Below, in pieces: positions 18,420 through 28,742 of a DNA stretch of 64,000 bases. Under the pieces are notes generated by a model. The model made no database searches and was not told the origin of the DNA. It saw only the letters and a program-made list of their open reading frames with translations. This DNA is from Bog-159 sp963738345 (GTDB lineage Bacteria > Acidobacteriota > Terriglobia > Bryobacterales > Bryobacteraceae). A program made the translations under genes and the position numbers. The number at the start of each line of letters is the position of its first letter. The first letter of the stretch is position 1. The stretch spans positions 434,001-498,000 of the forward strand of contig CAVTWI010000002.1 in the NCBI GenBank assembly GCA_963738345.1, written 5' to 3'.

Positions 18420-19850
18420 CAGGCCGTGCCTCCCACGGTCATGCGATCGATCTTGATCGTCGGGATGCCCACGCCGACCGGCACGCTCTGCCCTTCTTTG
18501 CCGCACACCCCGATGCCTTCGTCGAGTTTCAAGTCGTTTCCCACCATGCTCACGTATTTCAGCGCCTCCGGCCCATTGCCGATCAGCGTCGCATTGCGCA
18601 CCGGCCGCGTCACCCGTCCGTCCTCGATCAGATAACTCTCGGCGGCGGAAAATACAAAATTGCCGCTGGTGATATCGACTTGCCCGCCGCCGAAATCGGG
18701 GCAATACAGGCCCTTCGGCACCGAGCGGATAATCTCTTCCGGATCGCTTTCGCCCGCCAGCATGAAGGTGTTGGTCATGCGCGGCATGGGGATGTGCGCG
18801 TAGCTTTCGCGCCGTCCGCTGCCGGTTTCGGCTGCGCCTGTGAGGCGGCTGGACAGCTTATCCTGCAGATAGCCGCGCAGAATGCCGTTTTCGATCAGTA
18901 CATTGCGTCCCGTGGGGTGGCCCTCGTCGTCCACGTTCAGCGATCCGCGCCGGTTGGCGATGGTGCCGTCGTCGATCACGGTGCACAGAGGGCTGGCCAC
19001 CTGCTGGCCCGATGCGCCCGCTGAAGGCGGAGACGCCCTTGCGGTTGAAATCGGCTTCCAGGCCATGCCCTACGGCCTCATGCAGCAGGATGCCGGGCCA
19101 GCCGGGGCCCAGCACCACGGTCATCTCGCCGGCCGGCGCATCCACCGCGCCTAGCATTACGATGGCTTCGCGCGCGGCTTGCTCGGCGAAATGCTCGGGC
19201 GTTTTTTCGTTCAAAAAGAAATCGAGATCCACCCGTCCGCCGCCGCCGGAGTGGCCGCGCTGCGGAGGTCCGCCATTCTCACGCGCTAGGGCCGCCACGT
19301 TCAGCCGCGCCAGCGGCTGCCGGTCCCACGAGAGTACGCCGTCGCTGGTGGCCACCAGCACCTGCCGCAGATTGTCGGCGTAGCTGGCCTGCGCCTGGAA
19401 GATGCGCGAATCGTAGGCGCGGGCCGCACGGTCGGCGCGCTTCACCAACTCCACGCGATCCGCAAAAGCGGTCTCGTTCGGCGCAGTAAGCACCGGATAC
19501 AGATTGCGCCGGCCGCCTTCGTTCAGTGAAACTTTATCGACCGTGGCTGGCCCCGCCGCGATGCAGGCCGCCACCCGCGCGGCCTTGCGGATCTTTTCGG
19601 GACTGAGATCGTCGCTATACGCATACCCGGTGCGCTCGCCCGCGATTACGCGCACGCCCACCCCCAGCGACACGCCCTGCGAGGCGCTCTTGACGATGGA
19701 TTCGTCGATGCTGATGGAACTGGTGGAGAGATATTCGAAATATAGATCGGCGTACGCGCCCCCCTGCGAAAGCGCCTCACCCAGATAATTCTCCAAATCC
19801 CGCGTGGTAATACCAAAACGTTGCGGGAAGAACGACTCGGAAAACAGCAT
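18419..19850 (-). CDS. tldD: TldD-type metalloprotease subunit, one frameshift
   Basis: The catalytic partner. The N-terminal part carries the zinc motif HEAVGHGLEADF after VVLGPGWPGILL. The frame breaks at the CCC of 19008-19010: removing one base joins VSAFSGRIG to QQVASPLCTVIDDGTI, exactly as in TldD. The C-terminal part has DEGHPTGRNVLIENGILRGY, SYAHIPMPRMTNTF and GGGQVDITSGNFVF. About 476 residues in all, the usual length. It is followed directly by tldE. The single indel with everything else conserved suggests a sequence error. Confidence 0.87.
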
Positions 19851-19890
19851 ATACGACTAGGCTAACATGCGCCTGCGAACGCTCTGCTGT

Positions 19891-22317
19891 TTACGGGCGC
19901 GCGGACTCGTAGGCCGCTATGCTACCGCTGAGCGACTGCACCAGGTCTTCCTGATGCCGCTGGCGGGCCGCAGCCAGGGCTCGGCGTGCGGTCTCGAGCG
20001 CTTCCTTCAACCGGCCGACCTGCGCGTAGACGGCGGCGAGCATTCCGCCGATCGCCGGATCGCCGCCCGCCGCCGCCAGTTCCAGATGGGGTAGGGCGTC
20101 ACCAAAATTTCCGCGCGTGGCCAGCAAACGGCCCAGGTAGAAATGCAGTTCCGCCGACGCCGGACTGCCCGCCACCGCCTTCTCAAATTGCCCGATGGCT
20201 TCGTCCGCACGCCCCGCTTTGTCTAGCGCAATGGCCAGGTTGGCGTGCGCGTCCGGATCGTCCGGGTTCACTTGTAGCGCCTTCTCGCACTCGGCAATGG
20301 CGTCGGTCATGCGTCCGGCCTCAGCCAGTGCGGCGCCCAGGTTGCTATGCGTCTTGGCATCCCAGGGGCTCAGTGCGGCGGCCTTCTCCAGATAGGGAAT
20401 GGCGGCGGTCAGATTGCCCGCACGGGCCTGCGCGATGCCCATGTTCGTGTAGCCATCCGCATAGTCCGGCTCCGCTTCCATGGCTTTGCGATAGTGTGCG
20501 ATAGCCTCGTCCGTACGGCCGACTGTGGCCAGCAGCACCCCCAGATTGCTGTGCGCCTTGGCATCCTCGGGACTGATCGCCAGTGCTTCATTCCATTTGG
20601 CAATGGCTGCGGCATAATCGTTCTTCTGCCCCAGTTCCGAAGCGACATCGAAGAGCCGGTAAAAGTCCGTGGCCGGCGCATCGATCCTGGCGATGCCGTC
20701 CGTCGCGATGTTGACGAATTCCGGAATGTTCACCGCCCGGTTGGCGGCAGTGGCGTTCTCGATCAGAATCGCGGGACTGTCGTCGCCGTTCGCATCCAAG
20801 TGCGTCAGATACATCTGTGTATATGGCGAACGCGCTTTGGACGAGAACACCAGCCAGTGTCCATTCGGCGAGAAACTATGCCATGAATTCATCAATCGCG
20901 TGTTTGACCGCAGCGCCCGCGCGGTCCCACCCGTGGCGGGCACTATGAACAGGCGGCTATCGGGACGCATCAACAGGCCGCTGCGGCATTCCACAAAGAC
21001 GATCCACTTGCCATCCGGCGAGACTTTCGGAAAGTTGTTGCTCATGCCGTTTTGCGAAGCGCCGGCAATGCGCTCCGGTTGGCCGCCTTGGCCGGCATTG
21101 AACGGAATGCGGTAGAGATCGTACTGTATCTGCGTCTCGTCCGGACTGTTGGCATAGTCCGCTGGCTTCTGCCCCGCCGGATATGGATCGCGCGCTTCGG
21201 CCCTGGCGAATACCAGATACTTGCCGTCCGGACTCCACACCGCATTGGTCTGCACATAGCGCGGATCATCCGCGCCAGGCAGCGGTTGCAATTGCCCCGC
21301 GGTGCGGCTGTACCATGCCAGAATGCCGCGCGTGGGATAGAAGACCTGCCCGAAAGCGTAATCCTTATAGCCCGCGTTGTAAAACCGGTCTGCAAGGCCG
21401 CGTGCCATACCCGCGAAGTCCTGTGTACCGCGCACGCGCGGATCGTCGATGGTAGTCACCACAAATTGGCCGTCCGGTGAAACCTGCGACATGAAGCCGA
21501 AGCGTTTCGCCGAAGGTCCGCCGGTGTTCACGGGCGCCGCGCCGCGGAAGGAACTCCAGCGGATCACGTCGTCGTTGCGAATGGACATCTGCTGCCGCAC
21601 CGGGACCAGTGCGTAGAGCCCTTTGTCGTTCTGCGGGCCGTCGACATCGAGGCCCATGGTCTTGCCGTCGAGCGAGAATGAATGGCAGTTGGCGCAGGTG
21701 TGCAGGCCTTGCATCACCGTTTTACTTTGCGTATCGGCGACATTGCGCAGGCGCCAGGCAATCAGTCCGATGGCGAAAGGCGGCAGCGGTTTGATTACGC
21801 CTTTCACCGTGGGGCTGGGAATCAGCGGCACGTCGCGATAAAAGATCGGTGCTCCAACCGGGTCTTTGGAGGTTTCGATGGTGACGACTCCGCGCGATAA
21901 GGCACGGTCGGCCTGCGCGGCGAATCCGGCAATGGTGATGGTGGCGGGCGCGCTCGACGACCGGCTTTTAATGCCCGACCAAGTCTTGGCGTCGGGCTTC
22001 CAGGTATGCGCGGCGGCTTGCTCGGGCGTGAGTTGCGGCGGCACGGCGCCCACGCAGGCGGGGTCGATCTCACCCACCTGCATGCGCTCGCCTTTCGATT
22101 CGACGCGGATGTTGGGCCCGGCTGCAAATTGAATTTCGATCCGCCAGCGGACGGCTTCCGCGGAAGGGTCGCGCCACAAGAAAGTCGGCGCGGGAAACTC
22201 GGGAGGAAACACGCTAAGGTTGGCCGGATAATCAACCGTGATGGGCTGCGGCGCGGCGCCCGCGCACATCGCCGCTGCCAAATAGAAATAGAATAAGAGG
22301 GTCCTGAACTCCTGCAC
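19891..22317 (-). CDS. Exported haem c, beta-propeller and TPR fusion protein
   Basis: 808 residues with a signal peptide (cut near CAGAAP). Residues about 25-165 look like a beta-sandwich. A CANCH motif (Cys208, Cys211, His212) is a c-type haem site in a cytochrome-like segment. About 270-540 is a WD40-like (PD40/TolB type) propeller with repeats such as SPDGQFVVTT, SPDGKYLVFA and SPDGKWIVFV. The C-terminal 250 residues hold about six TPRs (AKAHSNLGVLLATVGRTDEA and similar). This points to a periplasmic redox or sensing scaffold. The gene starts 13 bases after the stop of the glycosyltransferase gene on the same strand. Confidence 0.83.
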   Translation of the reverse strand: MQEFRTLLFYFYLAAAMCAGAAPQPITVDYPANLSVFPPEFPAPTFLWRDPSAEAVRWRIEIQFAAGPNIRVESKGERMQVGEIDPACVGAVPPQLTPEQAAAHTWKPDAKTWSGIKSRSSSAPATITIAGFAAQADRALSRGVVTIETSKDPVGAPIFYRDVPLIPSPTVKGVIKPLPPFAIGLIAWRLRNVADTQSKTVMQGLHTCANCHSFSLDGKTMGLDVDGPQNDKGLYALVPVRQQMSIRNDDVIRWSSFRGAAPVNTGGPSAKRFGFMSQVSPDGQFVVTTIDDPRVRGTQDFAGMARGLADRFYNAGYKDYAFGQVFYPTRGILAWYSRTAGQLQPLPGADDPRYVQTNAVWSPDGKYLVFARAEARDPYPAGQKPADYANSPDETQIQYDLYRIPFNAGQGGQPERIAGASQNGMSNNFPKVSPDGKWIVFVECRSGLLMRPDSRLFIVPATGGTARALRSNTRLMNSWHSFSPNGHWLVFSSKARSPYTQMYLTHLDANGDDSPAILIENATAANRAVNIPEFVNIATDGIARIDAPATDFYRLFDVASELGQKNDYAAAIAKWNEALAISPEDAKAHSNLGVLLATVGRTDEAIAHYRKAMEAEPDYADGYTNMGIAQARAGNLTAAIPYLEKAAALSPWDAKTHSNLGAALAEAGRMTDAIAECEKALQVNPDDPDAHANLAIALDKAGRADEAIGQFEKAVAGSPASAELHFYLGRLLATRGNFGDALPHLELAAAGGDPAIGGMLAAVYAQVGRLKEALETARRALAAARQRHQEDLVQSLSGSIAAYESARP

Positions 22318-22329
22318 GCTGACTATATT

Positions 22330-23802
22330 TTAGCGTGTGGTCCCGGGTTTAGCTGTAGCGGGTAGTTTGCCCCAAAAGACATCGTAATCGTCGACGGTGG
22401 CGAACTGCGAGTACATTTTGTGCAGCCCCCAGGTGTCCACCCGCGTGTCGTCGTCGGAGATTTCCATCACGTCGAAGACCCCGGCCTTCACGCGTTTTTC
22501 CAGTTCGGCGGACGACATCACGTGTAGTTCGCGCGCCTTGGCCGGCGGGAAATCGAGCTTATGGGAATCCACCAATTCCATGCCCGAGGGCGCCTCGCGC
22601 CGCGCCACGAAGTAGGTGGGCTCGTCGGCGTAGAGCATGGCGTGCGGTGGCGTCACCTGGTTCACCTTCGCGGCGATGTGTTCCACTGAGCGCCAGGCAA
22701 AATCGTCACGCGCGTCGATCAGCCTTTGGGCCAGGCACGATGCAGTCAGCAGGCAGACCAGCAGCACGGGCCAGAATGGGCGTTCGGGCGAGGTCAACCG
22801 CGACGCCACATCATAGAGTCCGGCGCATGCCAATACGGCCAGGAACGGAACGGCTAGCAGATAATAGCGGCGGAACGTCGGCGTGGCCGTGGAGATGTGC
22901 GCCAGCAACGCGACCGCCAGCCACGCGCACAAATAGAACTCGCGGCGTTGCGGTACGGCCCAACCGCTGCGCTTGCGGATGAACAGCACGCCCAGCAGCG
23001 CCAGCAAACCGAGCGTCCAAGCCTGCGGCGAGCCAACCCAGGCGAACCACTCGCCGAAATTGTGAGCCACCGCGCCATCCCACTGCCGCTGGCGGTAGAG
23101 CAGATTGTAGTGCAGAATATTAAAGATCGTCTGGCTCGGTCCGCGCAAGAATAGCAACCCCAGCGGCACACACGGGACCGCTGCGCCGGCAACGAAAGCG
23201 GCAAACTTGGCCCAGCGGTTTCCGGCCCGGTTGCAGATCAACATCCAGATAAGCAACACGGGCGCGACCGGTGCGGTAAGCAGCGTGCAGTTCGCAGCCG
23301 TACTGGCCGCGAGTCCGGCGGCACAGGCGAACCATGGCGTCGAACGGTCCACGGCCGAAATACTGAACAGGAAAGCGGAAACGATCAGAAAAAGGCTGAG
23401 TCCGTAAGCCTGCGCGATGGTGCCGAACTCGACCACCATGATGTTCAGGCCGAATGTGCAGACCGCGGCGATCGCCGCCCACACGCGCCATTGCGGCTCC
23501 GGGAAACGGCGCAGCACATACAGCGCGATCAATAAGACGGCCAGCGTGGTCATTACTGCGGCGACGCCGTGCGGCGTGCGCCAAGTGTCGCCGAGTATCC
23601 GAATCCAGCCCGCGTTCCAATACGCGTTGAGCGGCGTTTGTGGGAAACAGAAGTCGATATAAGGGAGTTTGCCGCGATTGATATTCTGGGCCGTCACCAG
23701 GTGGAAACCCTCGTCCCAGGCAAACGCCTGTGTCTGCGAATACGCCACCAGAAGGGCGGCCACCAGCAGCAGCAATGCCCAAACGATCCGCTGCGGCTTC
23801 AT
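22330..23802 (-). CDS. Integral membrane glycosyltransferase, PMT/ArnT-like (GT-C fold)
   Basis: 490 residues from ATG 23802; upstream in-frame codons overlap the deformylase end. The protein has about ten to twelve hydrophobic helices. The first loop after helix 1 carries WDEGFHLV, the acidic pair expected in GT-C enzymes, and then PYIDFCFPQTPLN. The soluble C-terminal tail (about 390-490) is likely periplasmic. It probably moves a sugar from a polyprenyl phosphate donor to a lipid or protein; the acceptor is unknown. The ATG overlaps the deformylase TGA by 4 bases. Confidence 0.82.
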   Translation of the reverse strand: MKPQRIVWALLLLVAALLVAYSQTQAFAWDEGFHLVTAQNINRGKLPYIDFCFPQTPLNAYWNAGWIRILGDTWRTPHGVAAVMTTLAVLLIALYVLRRFPEPQWRVWAAIAAVCTFGLNIMVVEFGTIAQAYGLSLFLIVSAFLFSISAVDRSTPWFACAAGLAASTAANCTLLTAPVAPVLLIWMLICNRAGNRWAKFAAFVAGAAVPCVPLGLLFLRGPSQTIFNILHYNLLYRQRQWDGAVAHNFGEWFAWVGSPQAWTLGLLALLGVLFIRKRSGWAVPQRREFYLCAWLAVALLAHISTATPTFRRYYLLAVPFLAVLACAGLYDVASRLTSPERPFWPVLLVCLLTASCLAQRLIDARDDFAWRSVEHIAAKVNQVTPPHAMLYADEPTYFVARREAPSGMELVDSHKLDFPPAKARELHVMSSAELEKRVKAGVFDVMEISDDDTRVDTWGLHKMYSQFATVDDYDVFWGKLPATAKPGTTR

Positions 23803-24305
23803 GCGCCGGCACCGAAGCGCCGCACATATTCCTCGCGAGTACAAAGGCTGTTGCGGTCGATCGCGCGGTCTATCGCCAGGATTCCATCCAGGTGGTCGAT
23901 TTCGTGTTGCAGCAATTCGGAGAGCGGCCCTGAAGCATCCAACATCCGCGGCTGGCCGGTTTCGTCCTCGTAATTCACGCGTACCGTCTGGCTACGTTCC
24001 AGGTGCACCAGCAAGCCGGGGAAAGAAAAGCAATCGTCCCACAGGCGGAATTTGGCTTCACTTTGCAGTTCGTACTGCGGATTACGAATGGCGTAGGATT
24101 GCCCTTCGAATTCGATATAAATGAGGCGCAGTGGCTCGCCGATCTGCACCGCGCTGATGCCGCGGCCGAAGCCATGCGTGCGGCGGAATTCGTGCAGCGT
24201 GTCACGCAGGTTGGCGAAAATGGGGACAGCCTCGACTGCGCCAGACGAAACAGAGACGGTGCGCAGGAGCGGGTCGCCAAGCTGCAGGATACGGCAGGGG
24301 GGCAT
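23799..24305 (-). CDS. def: Peptide deformylase family protein with variant motif II
   Basis: 168 residues. Removes the N-formyl group from new proteins using Fe/Zn. Motif I is GISAVQIG (49-56; usual GxGLAAxQ). Motif III is HEIDH (134-138), giving both His ligands and the catalytic Glu. Motif II is WDDCFSFPG (89-97) instead of EGCLS: the metal ligand Cys92 is kept but Glu-Gly is replaced by Asp-Asp and Leu by Phe. This fits a diverged deformylase rather than the canonical copy, which may lie elsewhere. It is coupled to the glycosyltransferase gene. Confidence 0.8.
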   Translation of the reverse strand: MPPCRILQLGDPLLRTVSVSSGAVEAVPIFANLRDTLHEFRRTHGFGRGISAVQIGEPLRLIYIEFEGQSYAIRNPQYELQSEAKFRLWDDCFSFPGLLVHLERSQTVRVNYEDETGQPRMLDASGPLSELLQHEIDHLDGILAIDRAIDRNSLCTREEYVRRFGAGA

Positions 24306-24376
24306 AAGTTACGAAGGTATCATGATAGGCGCCCGCGGACCACGTCAGGCTTGTCCTGTCGATGTACAGTAGAAGA

Positions 24377-25777
24377 ATGATGCTGCGCCCGGCCTTGTGG
24401 GTGGCCTTGCTTTCCGTCGCGCCTCTGGCGGCTTCTATTGCGCCGCCGTCCGCCTGGGTGCCCGCGCGCTGGAACGGCGATGACGCCAAATCGCTCGAGC
24501 TGCTTTCGGCCACGCCCATCAACTGCCTGCTGGTCAATTCCTACACGCCCGATTTCGTAGCCCGTGCTTCGGCGCGAGGAATCGCCACGCTGGTGGTTCT
24601 GAAACCCGGCGCTGACCCCGCCGATTCATCGCGCAAAGCGGTTCGCGCGGGATTGCAAGGTGTCGTATTGGAAGGTGATTTTCCTGCCGGAACAGCCGCG
24701 CGTGTGCGGGATTCCCTGGCGGATGCGCACGCCGTGGTGGTCGAATTAACGTCGCGCGCCCGCATGCCGCTGGGCGGCGCCGACCCCATCGTCGGTACGT
24801 ATCAAGGCGTCTGGCCCGGTATCCAGGTGCTCGACAATGGCGCGGCCAAAGCGGCGCCCTCGGGTTCGCCCTGGATCGATACCAACACCGGTTTCATCCG
24901 CTCCGTTCGGGCTTGGGGGCCGGCCAGTGTGTGGCTCGGATACTTACCTCCTGCGCACACGGTGATTACCGGCGAGCGCTATCAGGCCGCCATCGCCGAT
25001 GCCGAGATGGGCGGTGCGCGCTGGATCGTGGCGCTCGATGATGATCTTCAGACGCGCTTGCAGCGGGGCGATGCAGCCGCGCTGAAGACCTGGAGCAACA
25101 TGGCGCAGGTGCTTCAGTTTTTCGAAAGCCACGCCGACTGGCGCGGATTACGCTCATACGGGAAACTTGCCGTGGTGCAGGATCATGACGACGCGTTGCT
25201 GTCGGGGGGCATCCTCGATATGATCGCCGCCAAACATACACCCATGCGTGCCATCCCCGGCCAGCGGCTGACTCCTGATGCACTGGCGGGCGCATCCATG
25301 GCGGTCGACGTGGATGCCGATGCCCTCTCCCCCGAGCAGCGCGAGATGTTGAAAAACTTCGCGCGCGCCGGCGGTACCGTGCTCACCGCGCCGCCCGGAT
25401 GGAAGGGACAGTCCGCGCTGAAAGGCGACCAGATCACGCTGGATAAAGCCGAACTCGACCGTCTCAACGATATCTGGCACGACGTACAGACCATGACCGG
25501 CCGCAAGAATCTGGGCGCGCGGCTGTTCAATGTTTCCTCCATGCTGTCTAACGTCCTCTCGACCGACGACGGTAAGCAGGTGGTGGTGGAACTGGTGAAC
25601 TATTCGGCGTACCCCATCGAAAACGTTTCCGTGCAGGTGTTGGGTACTTTCAAGCATGCGCAACTTATTACTCCCGACGGCGTCCAAAAAGATCTGGAGG
25701 TTTACGTGACCGACGAGGGCGGTACGGGCGTGGACATCTCGCGCGTTTCCGCTTGCGCCACGGTGCGTTTAGACTAA
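24377..25777 (+). CDS. Secreted protein of unknown function
   Basis: About 466 residues from ATG 24377 (a second ATG follows immediately). Signal peptide MMLRPALWVALLSVAPLAAS. The middle has alternating strands and helices (NCLLVNSYTPDFVARASARG, WIVALDDDLQTRL) that look like a TIM-barrel, and KLAVVQDHDD with the later TPDALAGASMAVDVD resembles the flavodoxin-like domain often attached to glycosidases. The C-terminal QVVVELVNYSAYPIENVSVQV is a beta-sandwich. It may be a diverged glycoside hydrolase; I cannot name catalytic residues. The DUF362 gene starts 4 bases later. Confidence 0.68.
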   Translation: MMLRPALWVALLSVAPLAASIAPPSAWVPARWNGDDAKSLELLSATPINCLLVNSYTPDFVARASARGIATLVVLKPGADPADSSRKAVRAGLQGVVLEGDFPAGTAARVRDSLADAHAVVVELTSRARMPLGGADPIVGTYQGVWPGIQVLDNGAAKAAPSGSPWIDTNTGFIRSVRAWGPASVWLGYLPPAHTVITGERYQAAIADAEMGGARWIVALDDDLQTRLQRGDAAALKTWSNMAQVLQFFESHADWRGLRSYGKLAVVQDHDDALLSGGILDMIAAKHTPMRAIPGQRLTPDALAGASMAVDVDADALSPEQREMLKNFARAGGTVLTAPPGWKGQSALKGDQITLDKAELDRLNDIWHDVQTMTGRKNLGARLFNVSSMLSNVLSTDDGKQVVVELVNYSAYPIENVSVQVLGTFKHAQLITPDGVQKDLEVYVTDEGGTGVDISRVSACATVRLD

Positions 25778-25781
25778 TAGA

Positions 25782-26912
25782 ATGACTCGGAGAGAATGGA
25801 TTGCGCTCATCAGTGCGGCGCCGCTGCTTAAAGCCGCGCCCAGCCCGGCAGACAGCGCGAAGGCCGCGCCCGTTGCCATCGCCAAGTGTGCTTCTTATAA
25901 CGAGGATGTTACCGCGCGCCTGGCCACGATGTTCGACCAGCTTGGCGGTCTCGATCGCATCGTCCGCGGTAAAACCGTAACCATCAAATTGAATATGACG
26001 GGCAGCCCCGGACTGCGGGTGGACGGGCGCGCGCCGGGCGTGACCCACTACGTACATCCTAAGTTGGTCGGCGCGACAGCTCACTTGATGGGCCAGGCCG
26101 GAGCGCGCCGCATCCGTTTCGTCGAGAGTGCCTGGGCTACCGCCGGGCCGCTGGAAGACTACTTATTCGATTCCGGCTGGAACGTGCGCCAGTTGCTCTC
26201 CGCCGCGCAGGGCGTGGAGTTCGAAAACACTAACGCGCTGGGCAAGGGCAAGAAATACGCGCGCTTCAAAGTGCCGGGTGGCGGCTATCTTTTTCCGGCC
26301 TACGATCTGAATCATGCATACGAAGATACGGACGTTTTCGTCAGCATGGCGAAGCTGAAGAACCACGAGACCTGCGGCGTCACGCTGTCGATGAAGAACT
26401 GCTTCGGCATGCTGCCCGCTTCGATTTACGGCGACGATGCGGGCGTCGATGAACCCAACGAGAACCCCACCTCCGGCCGCGCCAAGACCATGCATGCCGG
26501 GCGCAGGCAGCCGTCCAAATCGGCGCCTTCGGAACTGGATCCGGCATCCAGCCGCGAGGCGGGTTATCGCGTGCCGCACATCGTCGCCGACCTCGTGAAG
26601 GCTCGCCCCATCGACCTGCAGATTATCGATGGCATCGAATCCATCGCGGGGGGCGAAGGGCCCTGGATCAAAGGCGTACACCGCGTACAGCCGGGCGTTT
26701 TGCTGGCAGGCCTGAATCCGGTATCGACGGATGCCGTGGCCGCCGCTGTAATGGGTTACGATCCGCGCGCGCCGCGGGGCACTGCGCCGTTCCGGACCTG
26801 CGAAAATACGCTACTGCTGGCAGAGCGCCACGGTGTAGGGTCGGCCGATCTCCGGAGGATCGAGGTGCGCGGCGTTTCCATCGCGGGGGCGATGTACCGT
26901 TATGACGCATGA
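25782..26912 (+). CDS. DUF362 domain-containing protein
   Basis: 376 residues. The short leader (MTRREWIALISAAPLLKAAP) resembles a Tat-like or weak Sec signal with an Arg pair. The DUF362 core begins with VTIKLNMTGSPG, continues through the HPKLVGATAHLMGQAGA and FVSMAKLKNHETCGVTLSMKNCFGML segments and ends with PVSTDAVAAAVMGYDP. Some family members have an added ferredoxin domain; this one does not. Function is unknown (proposed electron-transfer or metal handling). It sits between the secreted protein (4 bases upstream) and ggt (11-base overlap), so is part of the same run. Confidence 0.83.
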   Translation: MTRREWIALISAAPLLKAAPSPADSAKAAPVAIAKCASYNEDVTARLATMFDQLGGLDRIVRGKTVTIKLNMTGSPGLRVDGRAPGVTHYVHPKLVGATAHLMGQAGARRIRFVESAWATAGPLEDYLFDSGWNVRQLLSAAQGVEFENTNALGKGKKYARFKVPGGGYLFPAYDLNHAYEDTDVFVSMAKLKNHETCGVTLSMKNCFGMLPASIYGDDAGVDEPNENPTSGRAKTMHAGRRQPSKSAPSELDPASSREAGYRVPHIVADLVKARPIDLQIIDGIESIAGGEGPWIKGVHRVQPGVLLAGLNPVSTDAVAAAVMGYDPRAPRGTAPFRTCENTLLLAERHGVGSADLRRIEVRGVSIAGAMYRYDA

Positions 26913-28702
26913 AGGCGCGCTACGCCGAGGCGCGGCGGTTCTGGCTTGTATTATTTTGCCGGCACTGCTCACTGCGCAATCGCGGCTGACCATGTTTCCG
27001 CCCGTACGCGGATCTGCACGAGATGGTGGGCTCTTGCAACAACTTCGAAGTGGATGCCGGCATGCGCATTCTGGCCGAAGGCGGCAATGCGGTGGATGCG
27101 GGCGTAGCTACCACGCTGGCGGCGGGCGTCACGGAACTCGACCACTTCGGCCTGGGCGGCGAAATACCGATCCTGATCAAGATGAACGGTAAGCCGCGCC
27201 GTGGTGATTAGCGGCATCGGCACGGCACCCAAGCGCGCCACCGTGGCATTTTACGAATCGCGCCACCGGGAACTTTGGGAACAGCCGGGCCACATGCCGC
27301 CCATGCCGGCGCAGGGAATTCTGGCAGCGCCGGTGCCGGGCGTGATGGACGGATTGATCCTGGCGCTCGAACGCTACGGCACGTTGTCGTTCGCGCAGGT
27401 AGCCGCTCCGGCGATCGAATACGCCGACGGATTCCCAATCACCGAAGTGATGGCCGATTGGATCCGCGGGTCGCAGCCGTTGCTGCAACTGTGGCCCACC
27501 TCGCGCGATTTCTTCCTGACCGAGGGCATGGCTCCGCGACGCGGCGATGTATTTCGCGAACCCGCGCTGGCCCAGTACGCTGCGCGCCTTGGCGAACGCT
27601 GAATCGAAGAGCCAAGGGCGACCGCAACGAACGGTTGCAGGCCGTGCGAGACTACTTTTATAAAGGTCCCATAGCGCGCCAGTTCGCCGAGTTCTGCGAG
27701 CACAACGGCGGGCTCATTTCCTACGACGACATGGCCGGCTTCCACGCGGAAACCGATACGCCGCGCATCGGCACCTATCGCGGCTACGAAATCTTCAAGC
27801 CCGGCTTCTGGTCGCAGGGCCCGGTGATGATCGAAACCCTGAACCTGCTGGAAGGCTTCGACCTGCGGGCCATGGGCCACAACAGTCCGGCGTATATTCA
27901 CACGCTGGTGGAAGCCATCAAGCTGGCCTTTGCCGACCGCGACCGCTATTATGGCGATCCCAAGTTTTCCAAGATTCCCGAGGAGACGCTGCTTTCGAAA
28001 GATTACGCGACGGAGCGGCGCAAGTTGATCGACCTGAGCCATGCCTCGCTTGAGCATCGCCCCGGCAGTTTCGGCGGACCACTGCCGATGCCGGCTTCGA
28101 ATGAATCGACCATCGCGGCGAAAGACACTACCTGCGTGAACGTGGTGGATCGGCAGCGCAACATGTTTTCGGCGACCCCAAGTGGAGGATGGCTGCCTTC
28201 CGTAATCGCCGGCGATACCGGTTTGGCGATGAGTGAACGCATGCAGACGTTCGTGCTCACCCCTGGGCATCCCAATCAACTGGCACCCGGCAAGCGTCCG
28301 CGCGTAACGCTGAGCCCCATGATTGTGCTGAAAGATGGCAAGCCATTCCTGGCAATGTCGACGCCAGGGGGGGACTTACAGGATCAGACGCTATTGCAGG
28401 TGTTCTTGAATATCGTCGAGTTTAATATGTCGCCGCAGGAAGCCATCGAAGCAGCGCGCTTCGACAGCGCGCATTTGTATACCTCGTTCGATTTCCACGA
28501 ATTCCTGCCTGGGCACTTGAACGTGGAGCGCCGCATCCCGCAGGCCACCATCGACAAACTGACCGCCATGGGCCACAAGGTGACGGTAGTGGGCGATTGG
28601 GCGAATCTGTCGGCGCCCACGGCCATCCGGATCAATATGGCGGATGGAGTGCTTAGCGGCGGGGCCGATCCCCGGCGCAGCCGTTTCATCTACGGGCGTT
28701 GA
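26902..28702 (+). CDS. ggt: Gamma-glutamyltransferase family protein, frame broken by about four indels
   Basis: Cleaves or transfers gamma-glutamyl groups in the periplasm after self-processing. The signal peptide (cut near LPALLTAQ) starts at 26902. The large-subunit parts AGMRILAEGGNAVDAGVATTLAAG and FGLGGE are followed, after frame joining, by PVPGVMDGLILALERYG. The nucleophilic Thr lies in KDTTCVNVVDRQRN, and the small subunit continues to RSRFIYGR. Breaks lie near 27015, 27192, 27578 and 27610; from about 27615 to the stop the frame is clean. All motifs survive, so errors in the sequence are likelier than loss of function. It precedes the FRG-ATP-grasp-LysE genes by 40 bases. Confidence 0.83.
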
Positions 28703-28742
28703 ACGGCGAAGATATCGTAAATGATGGGAAAATGATGGGACG

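Noticed and set aside
27374..28279. Minus-strand open frame of 301 codons
   Set aside because: Antisense to ggt; no recognisable motif and no regulatory signals.
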